From Caulobacter flavus (GTDB taxonomy: Bacteria > Pseudomonadota > Alphaproteobacteria > Caulobacterales > Caulobacteraceae), in the NCBI RefSeq assembly GCF_003722335.1, contig NZ_CP026100.1:4562001-4626000 (forward strand): a DNA stretch of 64,000 nt, written 5' to 3'. Shown here piece by piece: positions 16,810 to 25,155 of the stretch (position 1 is the first letter of the stretch; each line of letters starts with the position of its first letter). The notes beneath the pieces were generated by a model. It was not told the origin of the DNA. It did not search any database and worked only from the letters and a program-made list of their open reading frames with translations. Both the position numbers and the translations under genes were made by a program.

Positions 16810-18057
16810 CTAGCCGATCGAGGAAATTTCGACCAACTCGTCATTGTATTCGCCGCTCGATAGACGAACCGCCGCGCAGGCGACGACGGCCAGGGCGCCG
16901 ACGGCGATCCACCATTCCTGCCAGACGCCGAAGCTGAGGGCCCCGATCACCAGGTAGCTCGTCAGGGCCGCGCCGGTCATCGCCGCCGCGCCGCGGTCGG
17001 TCTCGGCCGTTCGGGTGACGCCATGCGCCAGCCAGCAGAAGAAGGCCCCGGCCAGGGCCGCGCCGACCGCGCCCAGTTCGAGCCACAGCTGAAGCTGGGC
17101 GTTGTGGGTGTGCAGCGGGATGGCGTCGCCGAAGGTGCGGCTGGCGTCGAGGCCCCAGCCCCGGAACGGATGATCCTGGACGTGGTCGGCGGTGAAGGCC
17201 CAGATGTTGAGCCGCGCGTCCCAGGACGGCGGCACCAGGCCGTGCAGCCAGCCCCAGAAACCGGCCTGGATCGCCCAGAGCACGGCGATCGGGGCGAACA
17301 CGAACGGGATGGCCACGGCCAGGGTCAGCAGGCGTCCGCCGACCTTGCCCAGACCCTTGATCATCAGCCAGACCGCGCCGCCCGCCGCGAGGGCCACCAG
17401 GCACGAGTCGGCGCTCGACAGCAGCGAGGCCATCAGCACGCCGACCAGAAGCAGGACCACGCTCGCCCGCTTTCCCCGTCGCAGCAGAGCCGCCGCCGCC
17501 GGCCAGAACATCACGGCCATCACGTAGCAGCCGATGGAGATCTTGACCTTGGCCAGGTCGGGCCGGATCGGATCGCCGGTCAGCACCCGAAATTTCTGGA
17601 ACATGGCCGCGCCGGTCAGGGCGTCGAGGCCGACGAAGACGGCCAGTGCCAGCACGCCGAACCCCATCACCGTCGCGACGCGATCGGCCCCGCGCGCCGA
17701 AAGGCGCAGGGCCGCGGCGACCGCGGCGCCGTAGAGGGCCAGCTGCAGGAACAGCTTCACGGCCGTCACCTTCTCGACGTCGCCGTAGTCCTTGAGGCTG
17801 CCCGCCGGCGGGGCCGCCGGGCTCCACGTCATGCTGACGGCCGCCCAGATCGCGAGCAGCAGGAGGATCAGCGCCGGGGCGGTCGGCGTCCTGGGACGGC
17901 CCATTACCGGCAGCACCAGAAGGCCTGCCAGCGCCATCAGCGGCGCGAAGCCCAGCTGGGCGAGATAACCCAGCAGCGGGGTCATCACGAAGACGAAGAC
18001 CATGACCCCCGTCAGCCAGGGCGTGCCCTTCTCCGAACCGGCGGAGGTCGTGGTCAT
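16810..18057 (-). CDS. O-antigen ligase/polymerase family membrane protein
   Basis: Inner-membrane protein of 415 residues with about ten to twelve hydrophobic segments and the O-antigen ligase (Wzy_C) signature: a periplasmic loop with FRGWGLDASRTFGDA, then HTHNAQLQLWLELG, whose histidine and asparagine are typical of this family. Members ligate or polymerise lipid-linked glycans, but some act on proteins or other polymers, so the substrate is open. ATG at 18057 overlaps the gor stop in ATGA. No other polysaccharide genes are nearby, so the pairing with glutathione reductase may be only positional. Confidence 0.82.
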   Translation of the reverse strand: MTTTSAGSEKGTPWLTGVMVFVFVMTPLLGYLAQLGFAPLMALAGLLVLPVMGRPRTPTAPALILLLLAIWAAVSMTWSPAAPPAGSLKDYGDVEKVTAVKLFLQLALYGAAVAAALRLSARGADRVATVMGFGVLALAVFVGLDALTGAAMFQKFRVLTGDPIRPDLAKVKISIGCYVMAVMFWPAAAALLRRGKRASVVLLLVGVLMASLLSSADSCLVALAAGGAVWLMIKGLGKVGGRLLTLAVAIPFVFAPIAVLWAIQAGFWGWLHGLVPPSWDARLNIWAFTADHVQDHPFRGWGLDASRTFGDAIPLHTHNAQLQLWLELGAVGAALAGAFFCWLAHGVTRTAETDRGAAAMTGAALTSYLVIGALSFGVWQEWWIAVGALAVVACAAVRLSSGEYNDELVEISSIG

Positions 18058-19454
18058 ACGCCGCCCACCTCGGCCGGGACGTACTTCTCGCGCATTGTCA
18101 CCAGTTCCTCGGCCAGGGTCGGGTGCACCGCGCAGGTGGAATCCCACTGCGGCTTGGTGACGCCCATCTTCACGGCGATGGCGGCCATCTGGATGATCTC
18201 GGGCGCGTCGGGGCCGACCACGTGCACGCCGACGACCTGCTCGTTGTCCTGCCGGACCACCAGCTTGATCAGCGCCCGCTCCTGCCCGCCGTAGAAGGTG
18301 ACCTTCATCGGCCGGAAGACGGCGCGATAGATGTCGACCTTGCCGAAGGCGTGGCGGGCTTCGGCCTCGCTCATGCCCACCGCGCCGATCGGCGGCTGCG
18401 AGAACACCGCCGAGGCGACGAGGTCGTGATCGAAGCTGGTGGGGTTGCCGTAGAACTCGGTCTGGGCGAAGGCCGCGCCCTCGCGGATCGCCACCGGCGT
18501 CAGGTTGATGCGGTCGGTGACGTCGCCGACGGCCCAGATGCTGTCGACGTTGGTCTTCGAATGGGCGTCGACGGCGATCGCGCCCTTGTCGTTCAGCTTC
18601 ACCCCGGCGTTCTCGAGGCCCAGGCCTTCGACGTAGGGGTCGCGGCCGGTGGCGAACAGGACGACGTCGCTCTCGAAGGTCAGGTTGTTGTTGAAGGTGC
18701 TGACGAGGCCGGCGTCGGTCTTCTCGATCGACTTGTGCGAGCAACCCAGCACGACCTTGATCCCGCGCTTCTCCATCTCGTCGGCGAGGTGGGCGCGAAC
18801 GTCGTCGTCGAAGCCGCGCAGGATGTTGGAGCCGCGATAGCAGAGCGTGGTCTCGACGCCGAGGCCGGCATAGATACCCGCGAACTCCACGGCGATGTAG
18901 CCGCCGCCCACCACCAGCACCCGCTTGGGCAGGGTCGGCAGGTGGAAGGCCTCGTCCGAAGTGATGCCGTGCTCGGCGCCCTCGAACTCCGGGCGCACCG
19001 GGCGGCCGCCGGTGGCGACAAGGATACGCTTGGCGGTGTAGCGGCCCGCGTCGCCCTCCGAGCCTTCCTTGGGCAGCACCTCGACGGTGTGGGCGTCGAG
19101 GATGCGGGCCTTGCCGTGCAGCAGGTGGGCGCCAGCCTTTCGCAGGTTGGTGACGTAGATGCCCGACAGCCGCGCGATCTCGACGTCCTTGTCGTGCAGG
19201 AAGGTCTTCCAGTCGAAGCTGGCCTCGCCGATCGTCCAGCCATAGCCCTTGGCTGTCTTCAGCTGGCTGGAGACCTCGCTGGCGTAGACCATGAACTTCT
19301 TGGGCACGCAGCCGCGCACCACGCAGGTGCCGCCGACCCGATACTCCTCGGCCACGGCCACCTTGGCGCCCGACAGGGCCGCCAGCCGCGCGGCGCGCAC
19401 GCCGCCCGAGCCAGCGCCGATGACGAAGAGGTCGAAGTCGTACTCAGCCATCAT
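18054..19454 (-). CDS. gor: Glutathione-disulfide reductase
   Basis: Cytoplasmic flavoenzyme of 466 residues that reduces glutathione disulfide with NADPH. FAD-binding GAGSGG is at residues 13-18, the redox disulfide GGTCVVRGCVPKK has Cys44 and Cys49, the NADPH-binding GGGYIAVEFA lies near 175, GDVT near 308 binds FAD, and the C-terminal CAVHPTLAEEL carries the catalytic His-Glu pair. It maintains the thiol pool and oxidative-stress defence. A second ATG at 19451 is an equally possible start. Confidence 0.94.
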   Translation of the reverse strand: MMAEYDFDLFVIGAGSGGVRAARLAALSGAKVAVAEEYRVGGTCVVRGCVPKKFMVYASEVSSQLKTAKGYGWTIGEASFDWKTFLHDKDVEIARLSGIYVTNLRKAGAHLLHGKARILDAHTVEVLPKEGSEGDAGRYTAKRILVATGGRPVRPEFEGAEHGITSDEAFHLPTLPKRVLVVGGGYIAVEFAGIYAGLGVETTLCYRGSNILRGFDDDVRAHLADEMEKRGIKVVLGCSHKSIEKTDAGLVSTFNNNLTFESDVVLFATGRDPYVEGLGLENAGVKLNDKGAIAVDAHSKTNVDSIWAVGDVTDRINLTPVAIREGAAFAQTEFYGNPTSFDHDLVASAVFSQPPIGAVGMSEAEARHAFGKVDIYRAVFRPMKVTFYGGQERALIKLVVRQDNEQVVGVHVVGPDAPEIIQMAAIAVKMGVTKPQWDSTCAVHPTLAEELVTMREKYVPAEVGGV

Positions 19455-19502
19455 CGGCTCCGGATCAAAGCGAACTTAAAGCGACGGGATCGGGATATGG
19501 GA

Positions 19503-20183
19503 TCAAGGCAGAAGCTTGACCACCCCTTCGTCGGTTCCGACCAGGGCCTCGTCGGCCAGGTCGAGGAACAGGCCGTGGTCGACGACGCCGGTGACGGTCT
19601 TCAGGGCCTGGGCCAGGGCGGCCGGATCGGCGATCGCGCCTGACGCCATGTCGTAGATCACGTTGCCGCCGTCGGTGACGACGACGCCGCGGTCGGCCAT
19701 GCGCAGGCGCGGCGGCGGCAGGTCGAACTCGGCGGCGATGTCGGCCAGCCGGCGGCCGGTGTGCGAATGGCCGAAACGCACGACCTCGATCGGCAGCGGG
19801 AACTTGCCCAGCACCTTCACGTGCTTGGCGGCGTCGGCGATGACCACGCAGCGCCTGGAGGCTTCCCAGACCAGCTTCTCGCGCAGCAGGGCCGCGCCGC
19901 CGCCCTTGATCAGGGACAGGCCCGGGCCGATCTCGTCGGCGCCGTCGACGGTCAGGTCGATCGACATGACGTCGTCCAGGGCCACCAGCGGAATGCCGAG
20001 CTCGCGAGCCAGGCTGGCGGTCGCCTCGGAGGTCGGCACGCCGCGGATGTCGAGCTTGCGGGCGGCCAGCGCCTTGACGAACCAGGCGGCGGTCGAGCCG
20101 GTGCCCAGGCCCACGACCATGCCCGGCTCCACCAGCAGGGCGGCGGCTTCGCCCGAAGCCTTCTTCTGTGCGTCGGCGCTCAT
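19503..20183 (-). CDS. rpiA: Ribose-5-phosphate isomerase A
   Basis: Cytoplasmic enzyme of 226 residues that interconverts ribose-5-phosphate and ribulose-5-phosphate in the pentose phosphate pathway. Motifs are GLGTGSTAAWFV near residue 25, DGADEIGPGLSLIKGGGAALLREK near 82-105 (catalytic Asp/Glu/Lys) and TDGGNVIYD near 165. ATG at 20183 lies in an ATGA overlap with the glmU stop and is preferred to the longer frame to 20234, which is a glmU shadow. Confidence 0.95.
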   Translation of the reverse strand: MSADAQKKASGEAAALLVEPGMVVGLGTGSTAAWFVKALAARKLDIRGVPTSEATASLARELGIPLVALDDVMSIDLTVDGADEIGPGLSLIKGGGAALLREKLVWEASRRCVVIADAAKHVKVLGKFPLPIEVVRFGHSHTGRRLADIAAEFDLPPPRLRMADRGVVVTDGGNVIYDMASGAIADPAALAQALKTVTGVVDHGLFLDLADEALVGTDEGVVKLLP

Positions 20184-21550
20184 GCCTTCTTGTCCTTCTT
20201 GGCCTGTTTCAGGGCGCGGAACTTGGCCGCCCACCCGGTCTTGATGGTCTGCGCCGCGCGACTCAGGGCCAGGTCGCCGGCCGGCACGTCGGCGGTGATC
20301 ACCGAGCCCGAACCGGTCATGGCGCCGTCGCCGACGCGAACCGGCGCGACCAGGGCCGAGTTCGATCCGATGAAGGCGCCCGCGCCGACATGGGTCTCGA
20401 ACTTCTCGAACCCGTCGTAATTGCAGAAGATTGTGCCCGCGCCGATGTTGGCCTTCGGGCCGACGCTGCCGTCGCCCAGATAGGAAAGGTGGTTGGCCTT
20501 GGCGCCGGCGCCGACCTTGACCTTCTTGACCTCGACGAAGTTGCCGATGTGAGCCTCGGCGCCGATCTCAGCGCCTGGACGCAGGCGGGCGTACGGACCG
20601 ATCAGAGCACCCTCCCCGACGCTGGCGCCTTCCAGGTGGCTGAAGGCCTTGATCACCGCGCCCGAGGCGACGCTGACCCCGGCGCCGAACACCACGAACT
20701 GCTCGACGGTGACGCCGGCCGCGATGCTGGTGTCCCACGACAGGTGGACGGTCTCGGGCGCGGGCATGGTCACGCCCTCGGTCATCAGGGCCGCGCGGCG
20801 GCCGGCCTGCCAGACAGCCTCGGCGGCCGCCAGCTCGGCCTGGGAATTGACGCCCTGCACGGCCGCCTCCGGCGCGAAGGTGGCGCGGGTGGCCAGCTTG
20901 CGGTCGTGGGCGATGCCGACGATGTCGGTGAGGTAGTACTCGCCCTTGGCGTTGTCGTTGCCGACGGCGGCCAGCAGGTCGAACAGCTGGGCGCGGTCGG
21001 CGGCCAGCACGCCCGAATTGCAGTGCTTGAGGGCCAGGACCGCGGGCTCGGCGTCCTTGGCCTCGACGATGCGCAGCAGAACCTGGCCCGGCGCCAGCAC
21101 CAGGCGGCCGTAAGCGCCAGGGTCGGCGGCCTCGAAGCCCAGCACCGCCACGTCGGCGCCGGCGGCGCGCAGGTCGAACAGCGGGGCGATCACCGGCGCG
21201 GTCAGCAGCGGGCAGTCTGCATAGGTGACGACGACGTCGCCGTCGAAGTCGGCCAGCGCTTCCCTCGCCGCCAGCACGGCGTGACCGGTGCCCAGCGGCG
21301 GATCCTGCACGACGGTGGCGTTCGGCCCCAGGCGCTTGCGGGCGTGTTCGCCGACCTGCGGGCTGTGGGCGCCCACGACGACCACGATGCGCTCGCAGCC
21401 CAGGGCTTCGGCGGCGTCGATCGCATGGTCGAGCATGGGCCGGCCGCCGACCTTGTGCAGCACCTTGGGCGTCGGCGACTTCATCCGGGTGCCCTGGCCC
21501 GCGGCCAGGATCACCGCCGCGCGCGGACGAGAGAGGGCGGTCGTGGTCAT
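20180..21550 (-). CDS. glmU: Bifunctional UDP-GlcNAc pyrophosphorylase / GlcN-1-phosphate acetyltransferase GlmU
   Basis: Cytoplasmic enzyme of 456 residues that makes UDP-N-acetylglucosamine for peptidoglycan and LPS. The N-terminal uridyltransferase has LAAGQGTRMKS near residues 16-26 and GTGHAVLAA near 88. The C-terminal left-handed beta-helix acetyltransferase has hexapeptide repeats and the catalytic segment HIGNFVEVKK, followed by NHLSYLGD. ATG at 21550 is chosen over 21577 because alignment to the family starts there. It is divergent from gph across 65 bases, which should hold both promoters. Confidence 0.95.
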   Translation of the reverse strand: MTTTALSRPRAAVILAAGQGTRMKSPTPKVLHKVGGRPMLDHAIDAAEALGCERIVVVVGAHSPQVGEHARKRLGPNATVVQDPPLGTGHAVLAAREALADFDGDVVVTYADCPLLTAPVIAPLFDLRAAGADVAVLGFEAADPGAYGRLVLAPGQVLLRIVEAKDAEPAVLALKHCNSGVLAADRAQLFDLLAAVGNDNAKGEYYLTDIVGIAHDRKLATRATFAPEAAVQGVNSQAELAAAEAVWQAGRRAALMTEGVTMPAPETVHLSWDTSIAAGVTVEQFVVFGAGVSVASGAVIKAFSHLEGASVGEGALIGPYARLRPGAEIGAEAHIGNFVEVKKVKVGAGAKANHLSYLGDGSVGPKANIGAGTIFCNYDGFEKFETHVGAGAFIGSNSALVAPVRVGDGAMTGSGSVITADVPAGDLALSRAAQTIKTGWAAKFRALKQAKKDKKA

Positions 21551-21615
21551 GACCCGGGCGACTCCGAAGCGAACCAAAGTTGCATTAGCCGCGCCTTTAG
21601 CCGAAAGGCCAGAGC

Positions 21616-22341
21616 ATGTCTCTTTCGCACGCCCAAGAACTCGTCCTGCGGGACAGCACGATCGCCTTCGATCTCGACGGCACCCTGGTCGACACCGCGC
21701 CGGACCTCGTGGGCGCGCTGAACACCATCCTCGCCGAGGAGGGCCTGCCCGCCCTGCCCTTCGACGACGTGCGCAAGATGGTCGGTCGCGGGGCCAAGGC
21801 GCTGCTGGAGCGCGGTTTCGCCGCCGCCGGCGCGCCGCTGGACGCCGATCGCGCGCCCAGGCTGGTCGAGCGTTTCATCGCCATCTACCTGGGCCGCATC
21901 GCCCACGAGAGCGCGCCGTTCGAAGGCGTGGTCGAGACGCTGGCGGCGCTGAAGGCGGCCGGCGCCCGGCTCGTCGTCTGCACCAACAAGCTGACGCACC
22001 TGTCAGTGGCCCTGCTGGACGCCGTCGACCTGACGCGATTCTTCGACGCCGTGGTCGGAGCCGACGACGCTCCCGCTCCCAAGCCCGACCCGCGCCACGT
22101 GCTGGCGGCGATCGCGGCGGTGGGCGGTGACCCGGCCCGCGCGGTGATGGTCGGCGACAGCATCAACGACGTGCTCAGCGCCAAGGCCGCCAAGGTCCCG
22201 GCCCTGCTGGTCTCGTTCGGCTACACCGAAGCCCCGGTCGAGACCCTCGGCGGAGATCTGTTGATAGATCGCTTTTCCGAGGTCCCTGAGGCCGCAATCT
22301 CGCTTTTGACCTCTTGCGGCGCGGAAAAGAGCGGTCTATAG
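21616..22341 (+). CDS. gph: Phosphoglycolate phosphatase (HAD family)
   Basis: Cytoplasmic HAD-superfamily hydrolase of 241 residues. Motif I FDLDGTLVDTAPD (residues 16-28) contains the nucleophilic aspartate, motif II VVCTNK lies near 120, and motif III/IV KPDP...MVGDSINDV near 155-180. The cap domain has LPFDDVRKMVGRGAKAL, typical of Gph. It removes 2-phosphoglycolate formed during DNA repair or by oxygenase side reactions. The gene ends about 50 bases before tRNA-Val; related HAD phosphatases cannot be fully excluded. Confidence 0.88.
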   Translation: MSLSHAQELVLRDSTIAFDLDGTLVDTAPDLVGALNTILAEEGLPALPFDDVRKMVGRGAKALLERGFAAAGAPLDADRAPRLVERFIAIYLGRIAHESAPFEGVVETLAALKAAGARLVVCTNKLTHLSVALLDAVDLTRFFDAVVGADDAPAPKPDPRHVLAAIAAVGGDPARAVMVGDSINDVLSAKAAKVPALLVSFGYTEAPVETLGGDLLIDRFSEVPEAAISLLTSCGAEKSGL

Positions 22342-22392
22342 CCCCCTTCCTCTCGCGGCGGGGACTTCTTCGGAAGGCCTGGCCCACACGGC

Positions 22393-22467
22393 GGATGCTT
22401 AGCTCAGCGGGAGAGCACCTCGTTCACACCGAGGGGGTCGCAGGTTCAATCCCTGCAGCATCCACCA
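22393..22467 (+). tRNA. tRNA-Val (CAC)
   Basis: Acceptor GGATGCT (22393-22399) pairs with AGCATCC (22457-22463). The D-arm GCTC-AGCGG-GAGC, anticodon stem CCTCG/CGAGG with loop TTCACAC (anticodon CAC), T-arm GCAGG-TTCAATC-CCTGC and encoded CCA at 22465-22467 are all intact. It lies at the boundary between core genes and the accessory block carrying trb genes, as expected for a tRNA used as an integration site. Confidence 0.95.
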
Positions 22468-22564
22468 TCACTTCTTCAACAAAATCAGCTAATTACAAGC
22501 TCGCCGAAGCGCGAACGGAAGCGCCTCACGGGCATTTTCCGCTCAAAAACGGCGTGCTTGCCAG

Positions 22565-22795
22565 TTACTTGCCAGAATGGCCTCGGCGTTCCTGAGCGGA
22601 GCGGCTAGCTCCCTGATCCGCGGTCGCTAACGGCCCAAGCTTGCGATCCAGGCGCGTCCCCAACGCATCGCCCTGCACGATCCAGAAATATTTTCGGCCA
22701 ACGCCATCCGGCGTCCGCGCCTGGAACGTCTCGACCAGAGTAAACTGGAGACGCTCTGCGTGACGAAGCCAACGCCCAATGCCGTCGATGTTCAT
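22565..22795 (-). CDS. Possible small protein opposite the XRE gene start
   Basis: A 76-residue reading frame on the minus strand starting with ATG at 22795. The segment TLVETFQARTPDGVGRKYFW looks protein-like rather than the Arg/Pro/Ala-rich output of shadow frames, and third-position GC in a 50-codon sample is about two thirds. Its first 36 bases overlap the start of the plus-strand XRE gene. No family was recognised. It could equally be the C-terminal remnant of a longer gene that once extended beyond the island boundary. Confidence 0.3.
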   Translation of the reverse strand: MNIDGIGRWLRHAERLQFTLVETFQARTPDGVGRKYFWIVQGDALGTRLDRKLGPLATADQGASRSAQERRGHSGK

Positions 22796-23164
22796 GTCGG
22801 CGCGCGCATCCGCCAGCGCCGCCTGCTGGCCGACAAGAGCCAGGACGTGCTGGCCCACGCGATCGGCGTCACCTTCCAGCAGGTCCAGAAGTACGAGCGC
22901 GGCGCCAACCGCATCAGCGCCTCCAGGATCTACGCGGTCGCCTGCGCCCTCGGCACGCCTGTTAGCTGGTTCTTCGAGGGGCTGACCGGTGACGCCGCAG
23001 ATCAAGCGGCGATCACGCGCGACCTGACCGTCGACAGCTTCCTCTCGTCACGGGAGGGGCGGAGCCTGGCCCTTCACTTTCAGGCGCTGAAGCCCAGACA
23101 TCGACGTCAGCTGGCCGCCCTGGTGGCGGCAATGGCCGAGGGCTCCGACCAGCAAGCCGCCTAG
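22760..23164 (+). CDS. XRE-family helix-turn-helix transcriptional regulator
   Basis: DNA-binding protein of 134 residues. The HTH_XRE domain spans about 10-68: VGARIRQRRLLADKSQDVLAHAIGVTFQQVQKYERG, then NRISASRIYAVACALGTPVSWFF. The C-terminal part is helical with no recognised domain. The start is GTG at 22760 with GGAG 9 bases upstream. As the first gene inside the block after tRNA-Val, followed by an Lrp-like gene and facing the trb operon, it may control transfer functions; that is inference from position. Confidence 0.85.
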   Translation: MTKPTPNAVDVHVGARIRQRRLLADKSQDVLAHAIGVTFQQVQKYERGANRISASRIYAVACALGTPVSWFFEGLTGDAADQAAITRDLTVDSFLSSREGRSLALHFQALKPRHRRQLAALVAAMAEGSDQQAA

Positions 23165-23200
23165 CGAATGGCGGCGTCATCGCTGTCGGGGGACGCAAGG

Positions 23201-23773
23201 ATGGACTCCACATCCGAGGGCGCACGTCGAAGGGCGGTAAGCGATCGCATCGACATTCACGACGCCAAACTGCAGGCGGCGGCGGTTCGCGCGAATGGGC
23301 GAATCCAAGACATCCTGCAGGTGCTCCACATCGCCAAGACGACGTTCAGCCAGCGCCTTTCCCGCCTTCGCGTCGCGGGCCGGGCAAGAACCATCACCAC
23401 GATCAATCCACTGAGCGGCGGCCGCCCTCACCAATTCACGGCCTGGGTGAAGCTGGGCGTCCTTACGCTGGAAACCATCGCGCGCTTTGAGGACGGATTG
23501 ATCGACGACTGCGCCGTCTTCGCCGCCCAACGTGTGGCCGGCGACGTCGACTATCGGCTGTCCACGTTTCATGCCTCGCCTGGCGACGCTGCCGCCTGGC
23601 TCGCGGCGATACGCGCCAACCCCAATGTCGCCAGGGCCATCCACGCGCCCGTCCGCCACCTCTTCGGACACGGCCTGGAAGGCGTGGTCCTCACCCCACC
23701 TGTCAAACAGAGAGGCCGCCGCGCCCGGAGCGCGGCGGCCAAAGGCAGTCAGACAGTTCGGCCTTCGGGATGA
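23201..23773 (+). CDS. Lrp/AsnC-like transcriptional regulator, divergent
   Basis: About 190 residues. The N-terminal third has an Lrp-like winged HTH (DAKLQAAAVRANGRIQDIL, then KTTFSQRLSRLRVAG). The middle has an AsnC-type ligand-sensing fold with AAQRVAGDVDYRLSTF matching the usual V-x-G-x-x-D-Y segment and NPNVARAIHAPVRHLF. The C-terminus is basic. The start at 23201 is favoured by GGGGGA 7 bases upstream; an in-frame ATG at 23168 lacks a clear site. Family assignment is by pattern. It sits between the XRE gene and the convergent trb operon. Confidence 0.65.
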   Translation: MDSTSEGARRRAVSDRIDIHDAKLQAAAVRANGRIQDILQVLHIAKTTFSQRLSRLRVAGRARTITTINPLSGGRPHQFTAWVKLGVLTLETIARFEDGLIDDCAVFAAQRVAGDVDYRLSTFHASPGDAAAWLAAIRANPNVARAIHAPVRHLFGHGLEGVVLTPPVKQRGRRARSAAAKGSQTVRPSG

Positions 23774-23779
23774 CGCCGC

Positions 23780-24004
23780 TCAGCCGCCCCGTGGGCGTCG
23801 ATTTCGATTGAAGCCGCGATCCGACCCCATGAAATGGGCGAGCATGGGCGGGATCAGTTTGGCCGGCTCTACGGTCTTGCCGCCGTGCTCGGCCGCCATC
23901 GCCTTGGCGTATTCGAGAAGCTCCCGGTGCAACGCCGCCGGCAGATCCAGGGTGAGCTTGACGGGGGTGTCGTCCTCGATCGGCCCAAGCTTCAATTTGC
24001 TCAT
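23780..24004 (-). CDS. DUF2274 domain-containing protein (end of trb operon)
   Basis: Small cytoplasmic protein of 74 residues: KLKLGPIEDDTPVKLTLDLP at the start, then ELLEYAKAMA and LIPPMLAHFMGSDRGF, the DUF2274 pattern. Members occur almost only directly after trbI in P-type conjugative operons. The N-terminal segment resembles ribbon-helix-helix proteins, so DNA binding is possible but not shown. ATG at 24004 overlaps the trbI stop. It closes the trb transcription unit. Confidence 0.85.
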   Translation of the reverse strand: MSKLKLGPIEDDTPVKLTLDLPAALHRELLEYAKAMAAEHGGKTVEPAKLIPPMLAHFMGSDRGFNRNRRPRGG

Positions 24005-25155
24005 GGCCGGACCCCTTCGTCATAGGGTTCGAGCACCAGGTCCTTGGAGAGCAGGACCCGCAGCGTGGCGCCGGGCCGGATGGTCAGGGTCGGCGTCAGC
24101 GCCAAGCTCTTGCCGACGGCCTGCTGGCCGGCGTCGCTGGCCGCGCCGCTGACGCCCCGGCGCACCGCGCGGGTGAGATCATCGTCGCTGCTCGAACCGG
24201 CTTCGGAGCCGACCGAGATGACGGTGCTGAGCGCCGCGGCGGCCCAGATGCGCCCCCAGTGGCGATCCACCCCGTCCTGCAGGCCGGCCATGCCTTGAGG
24301 ATCGGCGGCCGGCAGCTTGTCTAGCACGATCGAGCGGCCTGAAGGAAGGATCAGTCGGATCCAGGCCACGCCAAGCCGGCTTTGGCCATCAACCGTGGCG
24401 GTGTCGTACTGACCGATGAGCCGCGATCCCGAAGGGATAAGGCGGTGGCCTCCGCCCAAGCTGTCATAAACGTCCTGGGTGACCTGAGCGATCGCCAGCC
24501 CGGCCGCGTCGGAGCGCAATCCGGTCACCAAGGCCGCCGGAATGATCGCCCCGGCCTGAAGGACGTAGGGCGAAGCCGGCGGCTGTAGCCGTTCGGAGCT
24601 CGTGGTCCTGGGATCGGCCTGAGGGGAAGGCGCAGCTGCGCCCGTGCTCGAGCCCGCGGCGATTGAGGCCTGGGGACTTGCGGCCGTCGACGTGTCCACT
24701 TTCAGGAACAGCCCGCTGGCCCTGGCTGACCGCAAGGCGGCTTGCCGCATCTCCAGATCGGGATCGGCGGCTCTGACCGGTATAGCCGCTGGGGCGGGCG
24801 AAGGTGACGGGAGCTGCGAGACGGCCTCATCCGACCTGGCGCTGAGGATCGGCCGCCCCAGGTCCCCGGGCAAGGGCGGTCCAAGGACCGGGGTGTCGCC
24901 CCGCGTCAGATAGTCCTTGGGCAGGGAGGACAGCTTCTCGGGCGGCGCTGGCGGCGCAGCTGGCGGCGCCGGCGGCGGCGCCTTGGGCTTGGCCATAAGC
25001 GACCAGCCGATCGCTCCGGCGAGCCCAATCGACAGCACGGCGCTGACGGCGATCAGCGCCGGACGCGAAACACGGGCCACGGGTCCGGCGGAGCCGCGCA
25101 GGCGCAGACGCTTGGCGATGGCCTCGCGCTCGGGATTGGGAGGCGTCGCAGTCAT
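24001..25155 (-). CDS. trbI: Conjugal transfer protein TrbI (VirB10 family)
   Basis: Protein of 384 residues anchored in the inner membrane: short cytoplasmic N-terminus, one transmembrane helix near 30-50, then a Pro/Ala-rich periplasmic linker. The VirB10/TrbI beta-domain runs from about 195 to the end, with LQAGAIIPAALVTGLRSDAAG and GSRLIGQYDT. It links inner- and outer-membrane rings of the type IV secretion core. It overlaps trbG upstream and DUF2274 downstream. Confidence 0.93.
   Translation of the reverse strand: MTATPPNPEREAIAKRLRLRGSAGPVARVSRPALIAVSAVLSIGLAGAIGWSLMAKPKAPPPAPPAAPPAPPEKLSSLPKDYLTRGDTPVLGPPLPGDLGRPILSARSDEAVSQLPSPSPAPAAIPVRAADPDLEMRQAALRSARASGLFLKVDTSTAASPQASIAAGSSTGAAAPSPQADPRTTSSERLQPPASPYVLQAGAIIPAALVTGLRSDAAGLAIAQVTQDVYDSLGGGHRLIPSGSRLIGQYDTATVDGQSRLGVAWIRLILPSGRSIVLDKLPAADPQGMAGLQDGVDRHWGRIWAAAALSTVISVGSEAGSSSDDDLTRAVRRGVSGAASDAGQQAVGKSLALTPTLTIRPGATLRVLLSKDLVLEPYDEGVRP

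Noticed and set aside
22468..22760. attL/attR direct repeat of the tRNA-Val 3' end
   Set aside because: No second copy of the tRNA 3' sequence was noticed by eye in the window; an exact search was not possible.
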